Positions 1 through 8,489 of a stretch of 64,000 nt of DNA are shown here, piece by piece. Position numbers and translations under genes: made by a program. Origin of the DNA: Clostridium nigeriense (GTDB lineage: Bacteria; Bacillota; Clostridia; Clostridiales; Clostridiaceae); contig NZ_LT575472.1 of NCBI RefSeq assembly GCF_900086595.1, positions 3,355,692-3,419,691 on the forward strand. Direction: 5' to 3'. Each line of letters begins with the position of its first letter. Positions within the stretch are counted from its first letter, which is position 1. The notes below the pieces were generated by a model that was given only the letters and a program-made list of their open reading frames with translations, was not told where the DNA came from and searched no databases.

Positions 1-1433
1 AGTTTATCATTAATATCACTTTCTTTAGCTCTCCATCCCCAATTTCCACCTAAGGTTGATGGAAAATTCATTCTTGCTTCATTTCCAAGTCCTAATAAGT
101 CTTGCATAGTAGTAATGGCTAAATAAGCTCTACTACCCCATACTCCCCTTATAAAACCTCTGGAAATTCCTTCTTCATAGGTTAAATTAAGATATTTCTT
201 TGCTTTTTCAATTTCTTCCTTACTTCCAGTTGAGTTATACCACCCCATAACAGTATCATTATCATGGGTGCCTGTATAGGCTACACAATTTAAAGGATAA
301 TTATGAGGTAAATATTCACTATCTTCACCACCAAAAGCAAATTGTAATATCTTCATACCTGGAAATCCTGTATTATTTCTAAGCTCTATTACTTCATCTG
401 TCATAATTCCTAAATCCTCAGCTATAATTTCAACATCTCCAAGTTTTTCTTTTATAGCTTCAAAAAGTTTTATTCCAGGCCCTTTAGTCCACTTCCCATT
501 TTCTGCAGTTTTATCTCCATATGGAACTTCCCAATAGGCGTCAAAGCCCCTAAAATGATCTATTCTAACAACATCATATATTTCCAAACTTTCTCGAACT
601 CTGTCTATCCACCATGAGTACTGATCTGCTTCTATGCTTTTCCAATTATAAATAGGATTTCCCCATAATTGTCCTGTAGTTGAAAATGTATCTGGTGGAC
701 ATCCAGCTACTGTTATTGGCTTCATATTTTCATCTACATTAAAATATTTAGGATTGCTCCATATATCAGCACTATCTTCTGCTACATAGATAGGTATATC
801 ACCTATTATTCTAATACCATTTTTATTAGAATAATCTTTAAGCTTATTCCATTGTTTAAAAAACATATATTGGATAAATATACAGTATTCAATTTCATCT
901 TTAAGAGCTTCTTTATAGTACTTAACAGCACTTGGTTTCCTTAATCTAATATCTTCATCCCATTCATACCAGCTAACTAGTTTAAAATGTTTCTTTACTG
1001 CCATATATAGAGCATAATCTTCTAACCAAAAACTATTTGTTATCTTAAATTCTTCTATTTCATTTTCATATTTTCCTTTTGAGTTTTCATAAGCAATTCT
1101 TAAAACTTTATTTTTATTTATAAATAATTTATAATAATCTACTTTTTCATCATTTGATCCATAATCTAGATTTACATAATCTTCTTTCTTTAATAAGCCT
1201 TCTTCTTCTAATAACTCGAAATCTATAAAATATGGATTACCAGCAAAAGCTGAAAAGCATTGATATGGTGAATCTCCATATCCTGTTTGTCCTAGAGGTA
1301 GTATCTGCCAGTATTTTTGTCCACTCTTCTTTAAAAAATCTACAAAGGCAAAGGCTTGCTTTCCAAAAGTGCCTATTCCATACTTTCCAGGTAGTGATGA
1401 AACATGCATTAATATTCCACTACTTCTTTCCAT
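1..1433 (-). CDS. malQ: 4-alpha-glucanotransferase (amylomaltase), 3' end beyond the window
   Basis: GH77 disproportionating enzyme that transfers maltosyl and longer glucan units between maltodextrins in the cytoplasm. The frame is open from an ATG at 1433 to the left edge (477 full codons). It starts MERSSGILMHVSSLPGKYG and contains the GH77 nucleophile motif RIDHFRGFDAYW with Asp about residue 292. The last visible residues, around GGNWGWRAKESD, resemble the end of MalQ, so probably only some 15-25 residues are missing. A GAGGTAAAG ribosome binding site precedes the ATG. It follows the LacI-type repressor gene by 144 bases on the same strand and is the only glucan-processing enzyme seen in the maltodextrin locus. 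Confidence 0.93.
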   Translation of the reverse strand, partial: MERSSGILMHVSSLPGKYGIGTFGKQAFAFVDFLKKSGQKYWQILPLGQTGYGDSPYQCFSAFAGNPYFIDFELLEEEGLLKKEDYVNLDYGSNDEKVDYYKLFINKNKVLRIAYENSKGKYENEIEEFKITNSFWLEDYALYMAVKKHFKLVSWYEWDEDIRLRKPSAVKYYKEALKDEIEYCIFIQYMFFKQWNKLKDYSNKNGIRIIGDIPIYVAEDSADIWSNPKYFNVDENMKPITVAGCPPDTFSTTGQLWGNPIYNWKSIEADQYSWWIDRVRESLEIYDVVRIDHFRGFDAYWEVPYGDKTAENGKWTKGPGIKLFEAIKEKLGDVEIIAEDLGIMTDEVIELRNNTGFPGMKILQFAFGGEDSEYLPHNYPLNCVAYTGTHDNDTVMGWYNSTGSKEEIEKAKKYLNLTYEEGISRGFIRGVWGSRAYLAITTMQDLLGLGNEARMNFPSTLGGNWGWRAKESDINDK

Positions 1434-1577
1434 GAACTTTACCTCATTTCCTATAAAGCTAAATATTTTTTATTCTTAGTACAACTGTTTTCATAAGAGA
1501 TTTACAAGCTTATAATTAAGGGTTGTAACTTTACATAATTTATTAATTTAAAACTTATTAACAAAAATTAATTAAGT

Positions 1578-2600
1578 TTATTTTCCTATCTTAAAGTTAG
1601 TTGATTCTCTTGTAACTAGTTCTGTATTTAGAATTACGTGTTTATTGTTTGTCTTATTTGCAATTAAATCTAATAATAAATCAACACTTATTTTTGCCAT
1701 TTCTACTTTAGGTTGTATTATTGTTGATATAGTAGGATTATAAAATTCACTTATATCCATACCATCAAACCCAATTATAGCTATATCTTTTCCAACAGCT
1801 AATCCATTATCTTTTATAGCCTTGGCACATCCAACCGCCATTATATCTGATATTGCAAATATAGCTGTTACCTCGCTATGTTTTTTTATTAATTTATTTG
1901 TCTCATCATAAGCTCCTCTGTAATCATAATTACCTAGGATTCTATATTCTTTATTAAATTTAATATTATTATCACTTAAAGCTTTTAAATAACCAGATTC
2001 TCTTAAGTGACCAATTCCTATGTCATACTCATCCCCTAGCATTAAAGCTATGTTTTTATGACCACAATCTATTAGGTATTTTGTAGCTGAATAAGCCGAC
2101 TTTTCATTATCTATTGATACAGATGAAAAGTTTGAAAATTCTTTTCCATATTTATGATTTATAGAAGTTAATACTACTGGTACATTTATATCCTCAAAAT
2201 CATCATTCTTAACTTCTGTAAAGTTTCCTCCAAGGCATATTACACCTTGTAATCTTTTTTCTTTTATCATTGATATTAAATTATTCATTTCATCATCACT
2301 TAAGTAGTCATGATGCTCTAATATCATAGAATATCCAGCTTTAGATATTCTTTTACTTATTGAGTCTAACATTTCAGAGAAAAAAGGATTAAATACACCT
2401 TTTATAAGCACACCAATGTTATTTGTATTATTCTTTTTCAAGTTTCTTGCACTATTATTAGGTATATAGTTATTTTCTTTAATAACTTCTAATACTCTTT
2501 CCCTAGTTTGCTCTTTAACATCGGGATGATTATTAATTACTCTTGAAACTGTACTAACCCCAACTCCTGCTATTCTTGCAATATCTCTTATGTTAATCAT
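1578..2600 (-). CDS. LacI/GalR-family repressor of the maltodextrin locus
   Basis: Sugar-responsive DNA-binding repressor of 340 residues. The N-terminus INIRDIARIAGVGVSTVSRV is a typical LacI helix-turn-helix plus hinge helix, followed by a periplasmic-binding-protein-like effector domain (IGVLIKGVFNPFF, AIFAISDIMAVGCAKAI, IAIIGFDGMDISEF). The upstream in-frame TTG at 2612 overlaps the Shine-Dalgarno sequence GGAGGGAGTT, so ATG at 2600 is taken as the start. It lies between malG and malQ. A GGAAACGATACCG site sits about 30 bases upstream of its start, which suggests autoregulation. MalR-like function is inferred from position; the effector could be maltose or a maltodextrin. Confidence 0.88.
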   Translation of the reverse strand: MINIRDIARIAGVGVSTVSRVINNHPDVKEQTRERVLEVIKENNYIPNNSARNLKKNNTNNIGVLIKGVFNPFFSEMLDSISKRISKAGYSMILEHHDYLSDDEMNNLISMIKEKRLQGVICLGGNFTEVKNDDFEDINVPVVLTSINHKYGKEFSNFSSVSIDNEKSAYSATKYLIDCGHKNIALMLGDEYDIGIGHLRESGYLKALSDNNIKFNKEYRILGNYDYRGAYDETNKLIKKHSEVTAIFAISDIMAVGCAKAIKDNGLAVGKDIAIIGFDGMDISEFYNPTISTIIQPKVEMAKISVDLLLDLIANKTNNKHVILNTELVTRESTNFKIGK

Positions 2601-2628
2601 AACTCCCTCCAAGTTTCGACAAAATATT

Positions 2629-2641
2629 CGGTATCGTTTCC
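2629..2641 (-). promoter_or_regulatory. LacI-type operator or cre site upstream of the repressor gene
   Basis: Minus-strand GGAAACGATACCG with the central CG typical of LacI-family operators. Near-identical sites lie at 5862-5874 and 6866-6878. It also matches the CcpA cre pattern TGNAANCGNWWNCA at 13 of 14 positions, so the binding protein cannot be decided from sequence. Confidence 0.6.
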
Positions 2642-2683
2642 ATTATTTTCTATAATTAAATTATAATAACCCCATAAATTATA

Positions 2684-3577
2684 TTATTCTTTTACTGATC
2701 CTGAAACTAATCCAGTTGCTATATATTTTTGGAATAACATAAATATTATTACTATTGGTAAAGCTGCCATTACTGCTGCTGATGAATACATAGTCCAGTT
2801 TGCAGAGAAATTATTAGTAATAAACTTCTGTAATCCTGTAGTTATAGTTTGAACATTTGCATTTTTTAGTATTGCTGAAGTAAACATAAATTCACTATAT
2901 GCACCTATGAATGCAAATAAGAATATAACTATTAACATGTTTCTTAATAAAGGTATTATTATTGAAGTAAATACCTTCCAAGTTGATGCACCATCAATAT
3001 AAGCTGCCTCTACTAGTTCATCTGGAATACCATCTACGGCTCCTTTTAAAAGCCATATATTATAAGCACTTCCTCCAGCTAATATCAATATTAATACCCA
3101 TGGCCTATTAGTTAAATTATAAGCAAATACTATTCCCATAATTGCTGGTAATGCCATTGTTGCTGGAAACATTTGAAGTATTAATAAACTCATTAAACCA
3201 TTTTTTCTTCCCCAAAATCTTAACTTAGAAAAGGCAAAGGCTGCTGGCACTGATAATGCTAATTGTACTATAGCTACTATAGTACTAATCATAAGTGAAT
3301 TTCTAACCCATAATAAAAATTGAGTTTTATCTATAACTCTCTTATAATTTTCTAATGTCCACTCCGCTGGGAAAAAACTTGTTTGTGTAAATGATTGTCC
3401 TTTTGCCATTGATGCTGAAATTACAGCTACTATAGGAAATAGAGTTATTACTATCATTATCCATAAAAATATTCTACCAAGCCAAGCAGCTCTTACTTCA
3501 TCAGGTCTTAACTTTTTCTTATAAACTACTTTCTTACTTGTAGTTGAACTTTTATTTAAATTTATACCTACTTGCAT
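2684..3577 (-). CDS. malG: Maltodextrin ABC transporter permease, MalG-type
   Basis: Inner-membrane permease of a CUT1-family carbohydrate ABC importer, 297 residues with about six membrane segments. The ABC-permease coupling loop EAAYIDGASTWKVFTSIIIP has the EAA---G pattern that docks on the ATPase. The start is taken as ATG 3577 (MQVGINLNKSS), because GAGGAGG at the end of malF sits at proper distance; a TTG 18 bases further upstream lacks a site. The stop of malF almost touches this start, so the two are probably translationally coupled. It is last of the malE-malF-malG run. Confidence 0.92.
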   Translation of the reverse strand: MQVGINLNKSSTTSKKVVYKKKLRPDEVRAAWLGRIFLWIMIVITLFPIVAVISASMAKGQSFTQTSFFPAEWTLENYKRVIDKTQFLLWVRNSLMISTIVAIVQLALSVPAAFAFSKLRFWGRKNGLMSLLILQMFPATMALPAIMGIVFAYNLTNRPWVLILILAGGSAYNIWLLKGAVDGIPDELVEAAYIDGASTWKVFTSIIIPLLRNMLIVIFLFAFIGAYSEFMFTSAILKNANVQTITTGLQKFITNNFSANWTMYSSAAVMAALPIVIIFMLFQKYIATGLVSGSVKE

Positions 3578-3578
3578 T

Positions 3579-4496
3579 TTATTCAACCTCCTCAAACTGA
3601 CCAGATGCTTTCATTTGTACAAATGAAATTGATGCAATTATTATAAATATTATAATACTAAGTGCAGATGCAATCTCAAATCTACCAAATTGCATTGAAA
3701 GCTTATAGTTTACTGATGCCAGTATATCTGTAAATCCAGCAAACTGAGTAGTTAATCTTGGTGGATTACCTTGAGTTATTAGATATGCTGAACCAAAATT
3801 ATTAAAATTAAATGCAAAGGATGAAATTATTAAAGGGTATGATGTTTTAGCTATTGATGGTACTGTAATACTTGTGAACTGCTTCCACTTACTTGCACCA
3901 TCTACCATTGCAGCTTCATAATAAACTTCTGGTATTGCTGACAATGATCCAAGGCAAACATTCATCATATATGGAAATCCAAGCCATATATTAACAATTA
4001 ATATACTTATTCTTGCTAGGTTAGGATCTGTTAACCATTTAATAGGTTCACTGATTAAATTTAATTGCATTAATACATTATTTATCTGTCCATAACTTCC
4101 ATTAAAAAGCCCTTGGAAAGAAAGAATAGCAACTGTGGCTGGTAACGCCCATGGTAATATTAATATTCCTTTATAAAATCCTCTTTCTCTTATATTTGGA
4201 TTATTTAAAACTAAGGCTAATATTAATCCTAATAAAAAACATCCAAGAGTTGATACCAACGCAAAAACCATTGTCCATCCGAATACTGGTAAGAATGTAT
4301 CTTTAAAAGGTCCTGTTAAAACTTCTTTAAAGTTATCTAAGGCTACAAAATTTATTTCACCTTTGGAGTACTGAGTATAATCTGTAAAAGCATAATATAT
4401 TGTTGATATTATTGGCATTATTGTAAATATACATATTGAAATAAGTGCTGGTGCTAAAAAATAATAAGCTTTATGACTTTTACTCTTCATGCCCAT
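3579..4496 (-). CDS. malF: Maltodextrin ABC transporter permease, MalF-type
   Basis: Partner permease of the CUT1 importer, 305 residues with six predicted membrane spans and the EAA loop YEAAMVDGASKWKQFTSITVP. It is shorter than enterobacterial MalF (about 514 residues), which is normal for Gram-positive MalF/MsmF proteins without the extra periplasmic loop. ATG 4496 follows an AAAGGGGG site. A stem-loop at 4521-4547 separates it from malE. No MalK/MsmX-type ATPase is encoded in the locus, so it presumably uses a shared ATPase encoded elsewhere. Confidence 0.92.
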   Translation of the reverse strand: MGMKSKSHKAYYFLAPALISICIFTIMPIISTIYYAFTDYTQYSKGEINFVALDNFKEVLTGPFKDTFLPVFGWTMVFALVSTLGCFLLGLILALVLNNPNIRERGFYKGILILPWALPATVAILSFQGLFNGSYGQINNVLMQLNLISEPIKWLTDPNLARISILIVNIWLGFPYMMNVCLGSLSAIPEVYYEAAMVDGASKWKQFTSITVPSIAKTSYPLIISSFAFNFNNFGSAYLITQGNPPRLTTQFAGFTDILASVNYKLSMQFGRFEIASALSIIIFIIIASISFVQMKASGQFEEVE

Positions 4497-4520
4497 ATAA
4501 AATCCCCCTTTATTTTATAT

Positions 4521-4547
4521 AGAGATAGGTTTTAAAAACCTATCTCT
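4521..4547 (-). terminator. Intercistronic stem-loop between malE and malF
   Basis: Inverted repeat AGAGATAGGTTTT / AAAACCTATCTCT with a very short loop, directly after the malE stop. There is no strong U-tract on the minus strand, so it more likely stabilises the malE message or partly attenuates than fully terminates, which would give more binding protein than permease. Confidence 0.6.
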
Positions 4548-4561
4548 AATTGCTAGATTTA

Positions 4562-5770
4562 TTATTTTATTTGTTTTATACCTTCTTTAACTTGCTCAAC
4601 CATGTTCTTTCCTGCTGTAGCAGCATCAATTTGTCCAGAAGTTAATAACTTTAAGTTATTAGCAGCTGGTTCCCACATAGCTTGAACTTCTACTATATTA
4701 GGCATTGGGTAAGCAACTTTAGCTTGTTCCATGAATACCTTAGTATATTCGTCTTCAACTACGTAATCTTTAGCTACAGGAATTCTGCTACCAGTCTTAT
4801 AAACTATATCTTGTCCCTTATTAACAAACTCTTCCATAAGCTTCCATGCTAAATCTTTATTCTTAGAATTTTCATTAACAATTGCAGATTGAACACCTAA
4901 GAAAGTTTGAGGAGCATTTCCACCTAATGTTGGCATTGGAATTACACCAAAGTTAATTCCTGCTTCTTTAGCACCTGAAACATCCCATGGACCTGAGAAA
5001 TAGAATCCTGCTTTTCCTGAAGTAAATTCACCTTTAGCTATATCCCCAGTAATATCTGCAGCCATTAATTTATCTTTATTTACTAAATCAGTGATAAATT
5101 GAAGTCCCTTTACAGCGCCTTCATTTCCAAGTCCTATATCACTTGAATCTAATGTACCATTATTATTCTTATATACATAACCACCATTAGCTGCTAAAAA
5201 TGCATATGAGAAGTAGAAATCATTAATATTATAAACAAAGCCAACTTCTTTAGCTTTTGCAACTAAATCTTCCATAGTTTTTGGAACTTCTTTAACTAAA
5301 TCCTTATTATAGAACATTGATGTTGTTTCTTGTGCAAATGGAACTGCATAAACCTTACCATCTATAGTAACAGCATCAACTACAGCTTCTGATGTATATT
5401 TATCAGCTGAAACCATTCCTGAAGGAACTTCTGCTGTAACTCCAGCTTTTTGGAATGTTCCCAAATTATCATGTGGAACTCCTAACATTATATCTGGACC
5501 GTTATCACTTTGAGCTGCTTGTATCATTTCTTGGAATTTTCCTTGGTCTTCAACAACATTAACTTCAACATTGTTTTCTTCTCCCCAAGCTTTAGCAACT
5601 TTTTCAAATTCTTGAACTTCATTAGTAGTAAAGTGAGACCAAACTGTTAATGTCTTCTTTTCAGCTGAAGTAGAATTTCCATCTCCACCCTTACTTCCAC
5701 AACCAACAAATGCAGTTGTTGTAATTACACCAGCAATTAAAATTGCTAATAATTTTGAACTTTTTACCAT
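4562..5770 (-). CDS. malE: Maltose/maltodextrin-binding lipoprotein
   Basis: Extracellular solute-binding protein (family 1) of the CUT1 importer, 402 residues. The signal peptide ends in the lipobox FVGC with Cys24 as lipid anchor, followed by a GSKGGDGNST linker. The mature part has MalE-like features such as KKTLTVWSHFTTNEVQEFEK at the start, FSGPWDVSGAKEAGI and the C-terminal MWEPAANNLKLLTSGQIDA. GGGAGGAA precedes ATG 5770. It is the first gene of the malEFG run, and a GGAAACGGTACCG site lies about 90 bases upstream. Confidence 0.94.
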   Translation of the reverse strand: MVKSSKLLAILIAGVITTTAFVGCGSKGGDGNSTSAEKKTLTVWSHFTTNEVQEFEKVAKAWGEENNVEVNVVEDQGKFQEMIQAAQSDNGPDIMLGVPHDNLGTFQKAGVTAEVPSGMVSADKYTSEAVVDAVTIDGKVYAVPFAQETTSMFYNKDLVKEVPKTMEDLVAKAKEVGFVYNINDFYFSYAFLAANGGYVYKNNNGTLDSSDIGLGNEGAVKGLQFITDLVNKDKLMAADITGDIAKGEFTSGKAGFYFSGPWDVSGAKEAGINFGVIPMPTLGGNAPQTFLGVQSAIVNENSKNKDLAWKLMEEFVNKGQDIVYKTGSRIPVAKDYVVEDEYTKVFMEQAKVAYPMPNIVEVQAMWEPAANNLKLLTSGQIDAATAGKNMVEQVKEGIKQIK

Positions 5771-5861
5771 AATAAATTCCTCCCAAAATCTAATTTATAT
5801 CTTTATATTATAAACCCCTTAGGTTTATCAACTTATTGATAACATTTTCAGGTATCCTTAC

Positions 5862-5874
5862 CGGTACCGTTTCC
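5862..5874 (-). promoter_or_regulatory. LacI-type operator or cre site upstream of malE
   Basis: Minus-strand GGAAACGGTACCG, same orientation and sequence class as the sites at 2629-2641 and 6866-6878. It lies in the 112-base gap between the PucR-type regulator and malE, a position suited to control of malEFG. Confidence 0.62.
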
Positions 5875-5882
5875 ATAATAGA

Positions 5883-6830
5883 CTACAATTTATTACTATA
5901 AATTGCTTCTTTCCAAAGTAAAAACAAAATTTTAAACTCTATTGCTTCATTAAAATTAGATATATCATAATTAATTAGTTTTTTAATCTTATCTATTCTA
6001 TAAAACAGTGTATTTCTATGAATATATAGCTTGTCCGCAGATTCACTAACCTTAAGACCTTCACTAAAAAATATTTCTATAGTTTTTATAAGTTCACTAT
6101 CTAATTTTGAAAACAAATCATTATAATGCTTATATGCTCTACTTATTTCTTCATTTCCTGCATTATTAACCATCTTTTCAAGTAATAAAGAATTTTCACT
6201 ATATACCTTTGATGCTAAATCATATTTTAAACAAATTCCTATATTTCCCTTTAAGTATTCGAATCTTTCTTTAAGCTCTTTGTATTCATTTATTTTGCAA
6301 TAAGTAATATATAATTTTTCCGTAATACTTTTTCTTATTAATTTAAATAAATCATTAATTTTCTCATTGCTAATATCATTTTTACTTATAATTAAAATAT
6401 ATTCCTCTTGATTTACTACTATACTTTCTTCCTCTAAATATTTATCCTTTATTAAATTCAAAACACTTGTGTGTTTTTCTTCTAAATAAAGTAATATTAA
6501 TTTAAAAGGCTTGTACTTAATAACTTCTTTTAAAATATCATCTGAAAATTCTCTTCCCTTTAAAATATCTAGTATAATTTCTTCCTTGGACTTTACTGCA
6601 TTACTTAATTCTTGTTCTAAAAAACATTTTAATAAACTTATACAATTACTATAATTCTCATAAGTTTCTAATAATAATTCCTCTGTAGGAATATTAATAA
6701 CACTGCTTATTATTTTAGAATTATTTCCTTGAAGAAAATTTGCTAATACAGTTCCATCTTTTTCACTTAGTTTGAAGGGAATTTGAATTTCCTCACTTAT
6801 TTTCTTAAAGGAGTTTTTTAACCCATACAT
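5883..6830 (-). CDS. PucR/CdaR-type transcriptional regulator
   Basis: Regulator of 315 residues. The C-terminal part about 245-310 matches the PucR-type helix-turn-helix: LKVSESADKLYIHRNTLFYR followed by IDKIKKLINYDISNFNEAIE. This is the recognition region of the CdaR/PucR family, which usually senses sugar acids, purine products or other small molecules. The N-terminal 240 residues contain no domain I can name with confidence. ATG 6830 follows GGAGGGAG. The gene is immediately upstream of malE on the same strand and has its own GGAAACG site, so a role in maltodextrin or general carbon control is inferred only from position. Confidence 0.78.
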   Translation of the reverse strand: MYGLKNSFKKISEEIQIPFKLSEKDGTVLANFLQGNNSKIISSVINIPTEELLLETYENYSNCISLLKCFLEQELSNAVKSKEEIILDILKGREFSDDILKEVIKYKPFKLILLYLEEKHTSVLNLIKDKYLEEESIVVNQEEYILIISKNDISNEKINDLFKLIRKSITEKLYITYCKINEYKELKERFEYLKGNIGICLKYDLASKVYSENSLLLEKMVNNAGNEEISRAYKHYNDLFSKLDSELIKTIEIFFSEGLKVSESADKLYIHRNTLFYRIDKIKKLINYDISNFNEAIEFKILFLLWKEAIYSNKL

Positions 6831-6865
6831 AAGCTCCCTCCGTAAAATTCTTTTGACACTGAAAC

Positions 6866-6878
6866 AGGTAACGTTTCC
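6866..6878 (-). promoter_or_regulatory. LacI-type operator or cre site upstream of the PucR-type regulator
   Basis: Minus-strand GGAAACGTTACCT. On the plus strand GGTAACGTTTCC is a nearly perfect 12-base palindrome around CG, the most symmetric of the three sites in the locus. Confidence 0.6.
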
Positions 6879-6947
6879 AAAAACCTTAAAAATAAAATTT
6901 ATTTTTATTTTTAACTTTTATTTGTCTTTATATTTCAATTATATTCC

Positions 6948-6961
6948 TGCAATCGTTTTAA
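6948..6961 (+). promoter_or_regulatory. Possible cre (CcpA) site
   Basis: TGCAATCGTTTTAA matches the cre pattern TGNAANCGNWWNCA at 13 of 14 positions. It lies about 120 bases upstream of the PucR-type regulator gene. Carbon catabolite control would fit the locus, but a single match in AT-rich DNA is weak evidence. Confidence 0.35.
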
Positions 6962-7021
6962 TTCAATAGTATTTTTGCACAATTCAGACATTTATTTTTG
7001 TATAATGTTACAAAACTGCTA

Positions 7022-7062
7022 TAAGAATAAAAAAGATGAGTATATTCATCTTTTTTATTCTT
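7022..7062 (-). terminator. Rho-independent terminator after the 63-residue protein gene
   Basis: Long inverted repeat with 18-base arms (TAAGAATAAAAAAGATGA and its complement) around a short loop. The T-rich right arm on either strand gives a U-tract, so it may work in both directions. Confidence 0.7.
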
Positions 7063-7075
7063 ATATTTACTTTAA

Positions 7076-7267
7076 TTATTTCATTTTTTTAATGGCTTTT
7101 TTCATATCATTAATCATTGAAGCAAAATTTTCTTTAACGTCTCCACCTATATCTTCAACTTTGTCTATTAACTCAGATATTTCATCTGCTATTTCTTCAG
7201 TTAATCTACCTGATTTAACATGCTTATATAGCTTTTTCATTTTCTTTTCTATTTCTTCCATACCCAT
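7076..7267 (-). CDS. Small charged helical protein, unknown function
   Basis: A 63-residue protein with no recognised family. It is rich in Glu, Lys, Ile and Asp, has no membrane segment or signal peptide, and reads as amphipathic helix throughout (EIEKKMKKLYKHVKSGRLTE, then EISELIDKVEDIGG). It is supported as a real gene by a strong TAGGAGGTG ribosome binding site ahead of its ATG and a perfect stem-loop terminator just after its stop. It appears monocistronic. A small cytosolic or spore-associated protein is possible, but nothing in the sequence settles this. Confidence 0.72.
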   Translation of the reverse strand: MGMEEIEKKMKKLYKHVKSGRLTEEIADEISELIDKVEDIGGDVKENFASMINDMKKAIKKMK

Positions 7268-7367
7268 ATTTTACACCTCCTAACTAGTTATATTATTATA
7301 TTTAACCTTTAATAAATATTTATACTAGCTAGAGATATAAATGTAACTATTTTAGCTATTACTGAAA

Positions 7368-7925
7368 TTAAAATTTTTTATATTTTTTTATTTTCTTAAT
7401 ATTAATGCTTTTAGCTATCCTAATTGTAAGTAAAGCAGATATAATCCCTAATAATATTCCACCAATTATATCTGATGGATAGTGAACAAATAAATATAAC
7501 CTTGAAAATGCAATTAAAGTAGCTAGACTATAAGATATATATTTCCATTCCTTTATATAATACCCTATAACAACAGCAGCTGCAAAAGAAGATGCAGTGT
7601 GTCCAGATGGAAATGAAAAGGAGGTTGGTGGATTAATTATTATATTTATATTAGGATATGTTATAAAGGCTCTTGGCCTTTGTACTATATTTTTTATAAT
7701 TCCTTCTCCTATTATTGCATTTATTAGCAAAGCCAATAATAATATAAAACCTACTTTTCTATATTTTTTTTGAATCAATAATATTATTCCAATTGCTATC
7801 CATATGAAACCTTTATCACCTAAAGAAGTTATAAATACCATAAGCTTATCCATAAATGGATTAGAAAAGCTATCTCTTATAAAATATAAAATTCCTATAT
7901 CTAAATTATTAAAAAAATTTACCAT
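7368..7925 (-). CDS. PAP2-family membrane phosphatase
   Basis: Integral membrane phosphatase of 185 residues, type 2 phosphatidic acid phosphatase superfamily. The three motifs are present: KNIVQRPRA, FPSGHTASSF, and SRLYLFVHYPSDIIGG, which carry the catalytic His residues and the phosphate-binding Arg/Lys. About five membrane spans are visible. Members act on undecaprenyl pyrophosphate or phosphatidylglycerol phosphate at the outer face; which substrate applies here is not decidable. ATG 7925 follows GGAAGAGG. It stands alone. Confidence 0.88.
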   Translation of the reverse strand: MVNFFNNLDIGILYFIRDSFSNPFMDKLMVFITSLGDKGFIWIAIGIILLIQKKYRKVGFILLLALLINAIIGEGIIKNIVQRPRAFITYPNINIIINPPTSFSFPSGHTASSFAAAVVIGYYIKEWKYISYSLATLIAFSRLYLFVHYPSDIIGGILLGIISALLTIRIAKSINIKKIKKYKKF

Positions 7926-8088
7926 ATTATCCTCTTCCCTTAATATTTATATTCATCTAGTAATTATATATTTATTATATTATTAATACAAGAATCCCAA
8001 AACAAAAAATACGCTTATATAAGTTTTCTTATTATATATCTTTCACTAATATCATAGAAGAATTAACATGTTATAATAAAAACAAAGA

Positions 8089-8125
8089 AAGGCTATTAGA
8101 GTTTATTAAATCTCTTAATAGCCTT
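8089..8125 (-). terminator. Terminator of the cellobiose PTS operon
   Basis: Stem AAGGCTATTAAGAG / CTCTAATAGCCTT with one bulged base. On the minus strand it is followed by TTCTTTGTTTTT, the expected U-tract, about 25 bases after the IIA gene. Confidence 0.75.
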
Positions 8126-8147
8126 AAGTTATTGTTTGAAACAGATA

Positions 8148-8462
8148 TTATTTCATTTTTATTTCTTTATTCATTTCAATTAGCTCAATTGCTATATCTT
8201 TAATAGTTTCTGCACTCATAAGTTGATCTTCTGCATGCATTATTATTAAAGAAAATTCTAACTTTTTGCCACTAGCTTCATTTTGAATTAAACCAGAATG
8301 GGCATGATGTCCTTCTAATAAAAATCCTTTAGCTTCTTCCACCTTATTTTCTGCCTCTTCAAAATTTCCTTCCCTAGCTTCTCTTATTGCTTCCATAGCT
8401 AAAGATTTAGCCATTCCCACATTGCTTATTATTTGAAAAGCTACTAATTCTAGTTCATCCAT
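8148..8462 (-). CDS. celC: PTS lactose/cellobiose-family IIA component
   Basis: Cytoplasmic phosphocarrier of 104 residues that passes phosphate from HPr to the IIB protein. The fold is a three-helix bundle. The phosphorylated His of the LacF/ChbA family lies in IMHAEDQLM (His about 76); the conserved EGHHAHSGLIQNEA segment is also present. The ribosome binding site AGGAGA lies ahead of ATG 8462. It is the last gene of the run GH1 enzyme, IIB, IIC, IIA, with 27 bases separating it from IIC, and a terminator follows. Confidence 0.93.
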   Translation of the reverse strand: MDELELVAFQIISNVGMAKSLAMEAIREAREGNFEEAENKVEEAKGFLLEGHHAHSGLIQNEASGKKLEFSLIIMHAEDQLMSAETIKDIAIELIEMNKEIKMK

Positions 8463-8489
8463 TTTACTACATTCTCCTAAACTTTATTT

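Noticed and set aside
1232..1435. Plus-strand 67-codon frame at the start of malQ
   Set aside because: Lies antisense to the malQ N-terminus, which is unambiguous.
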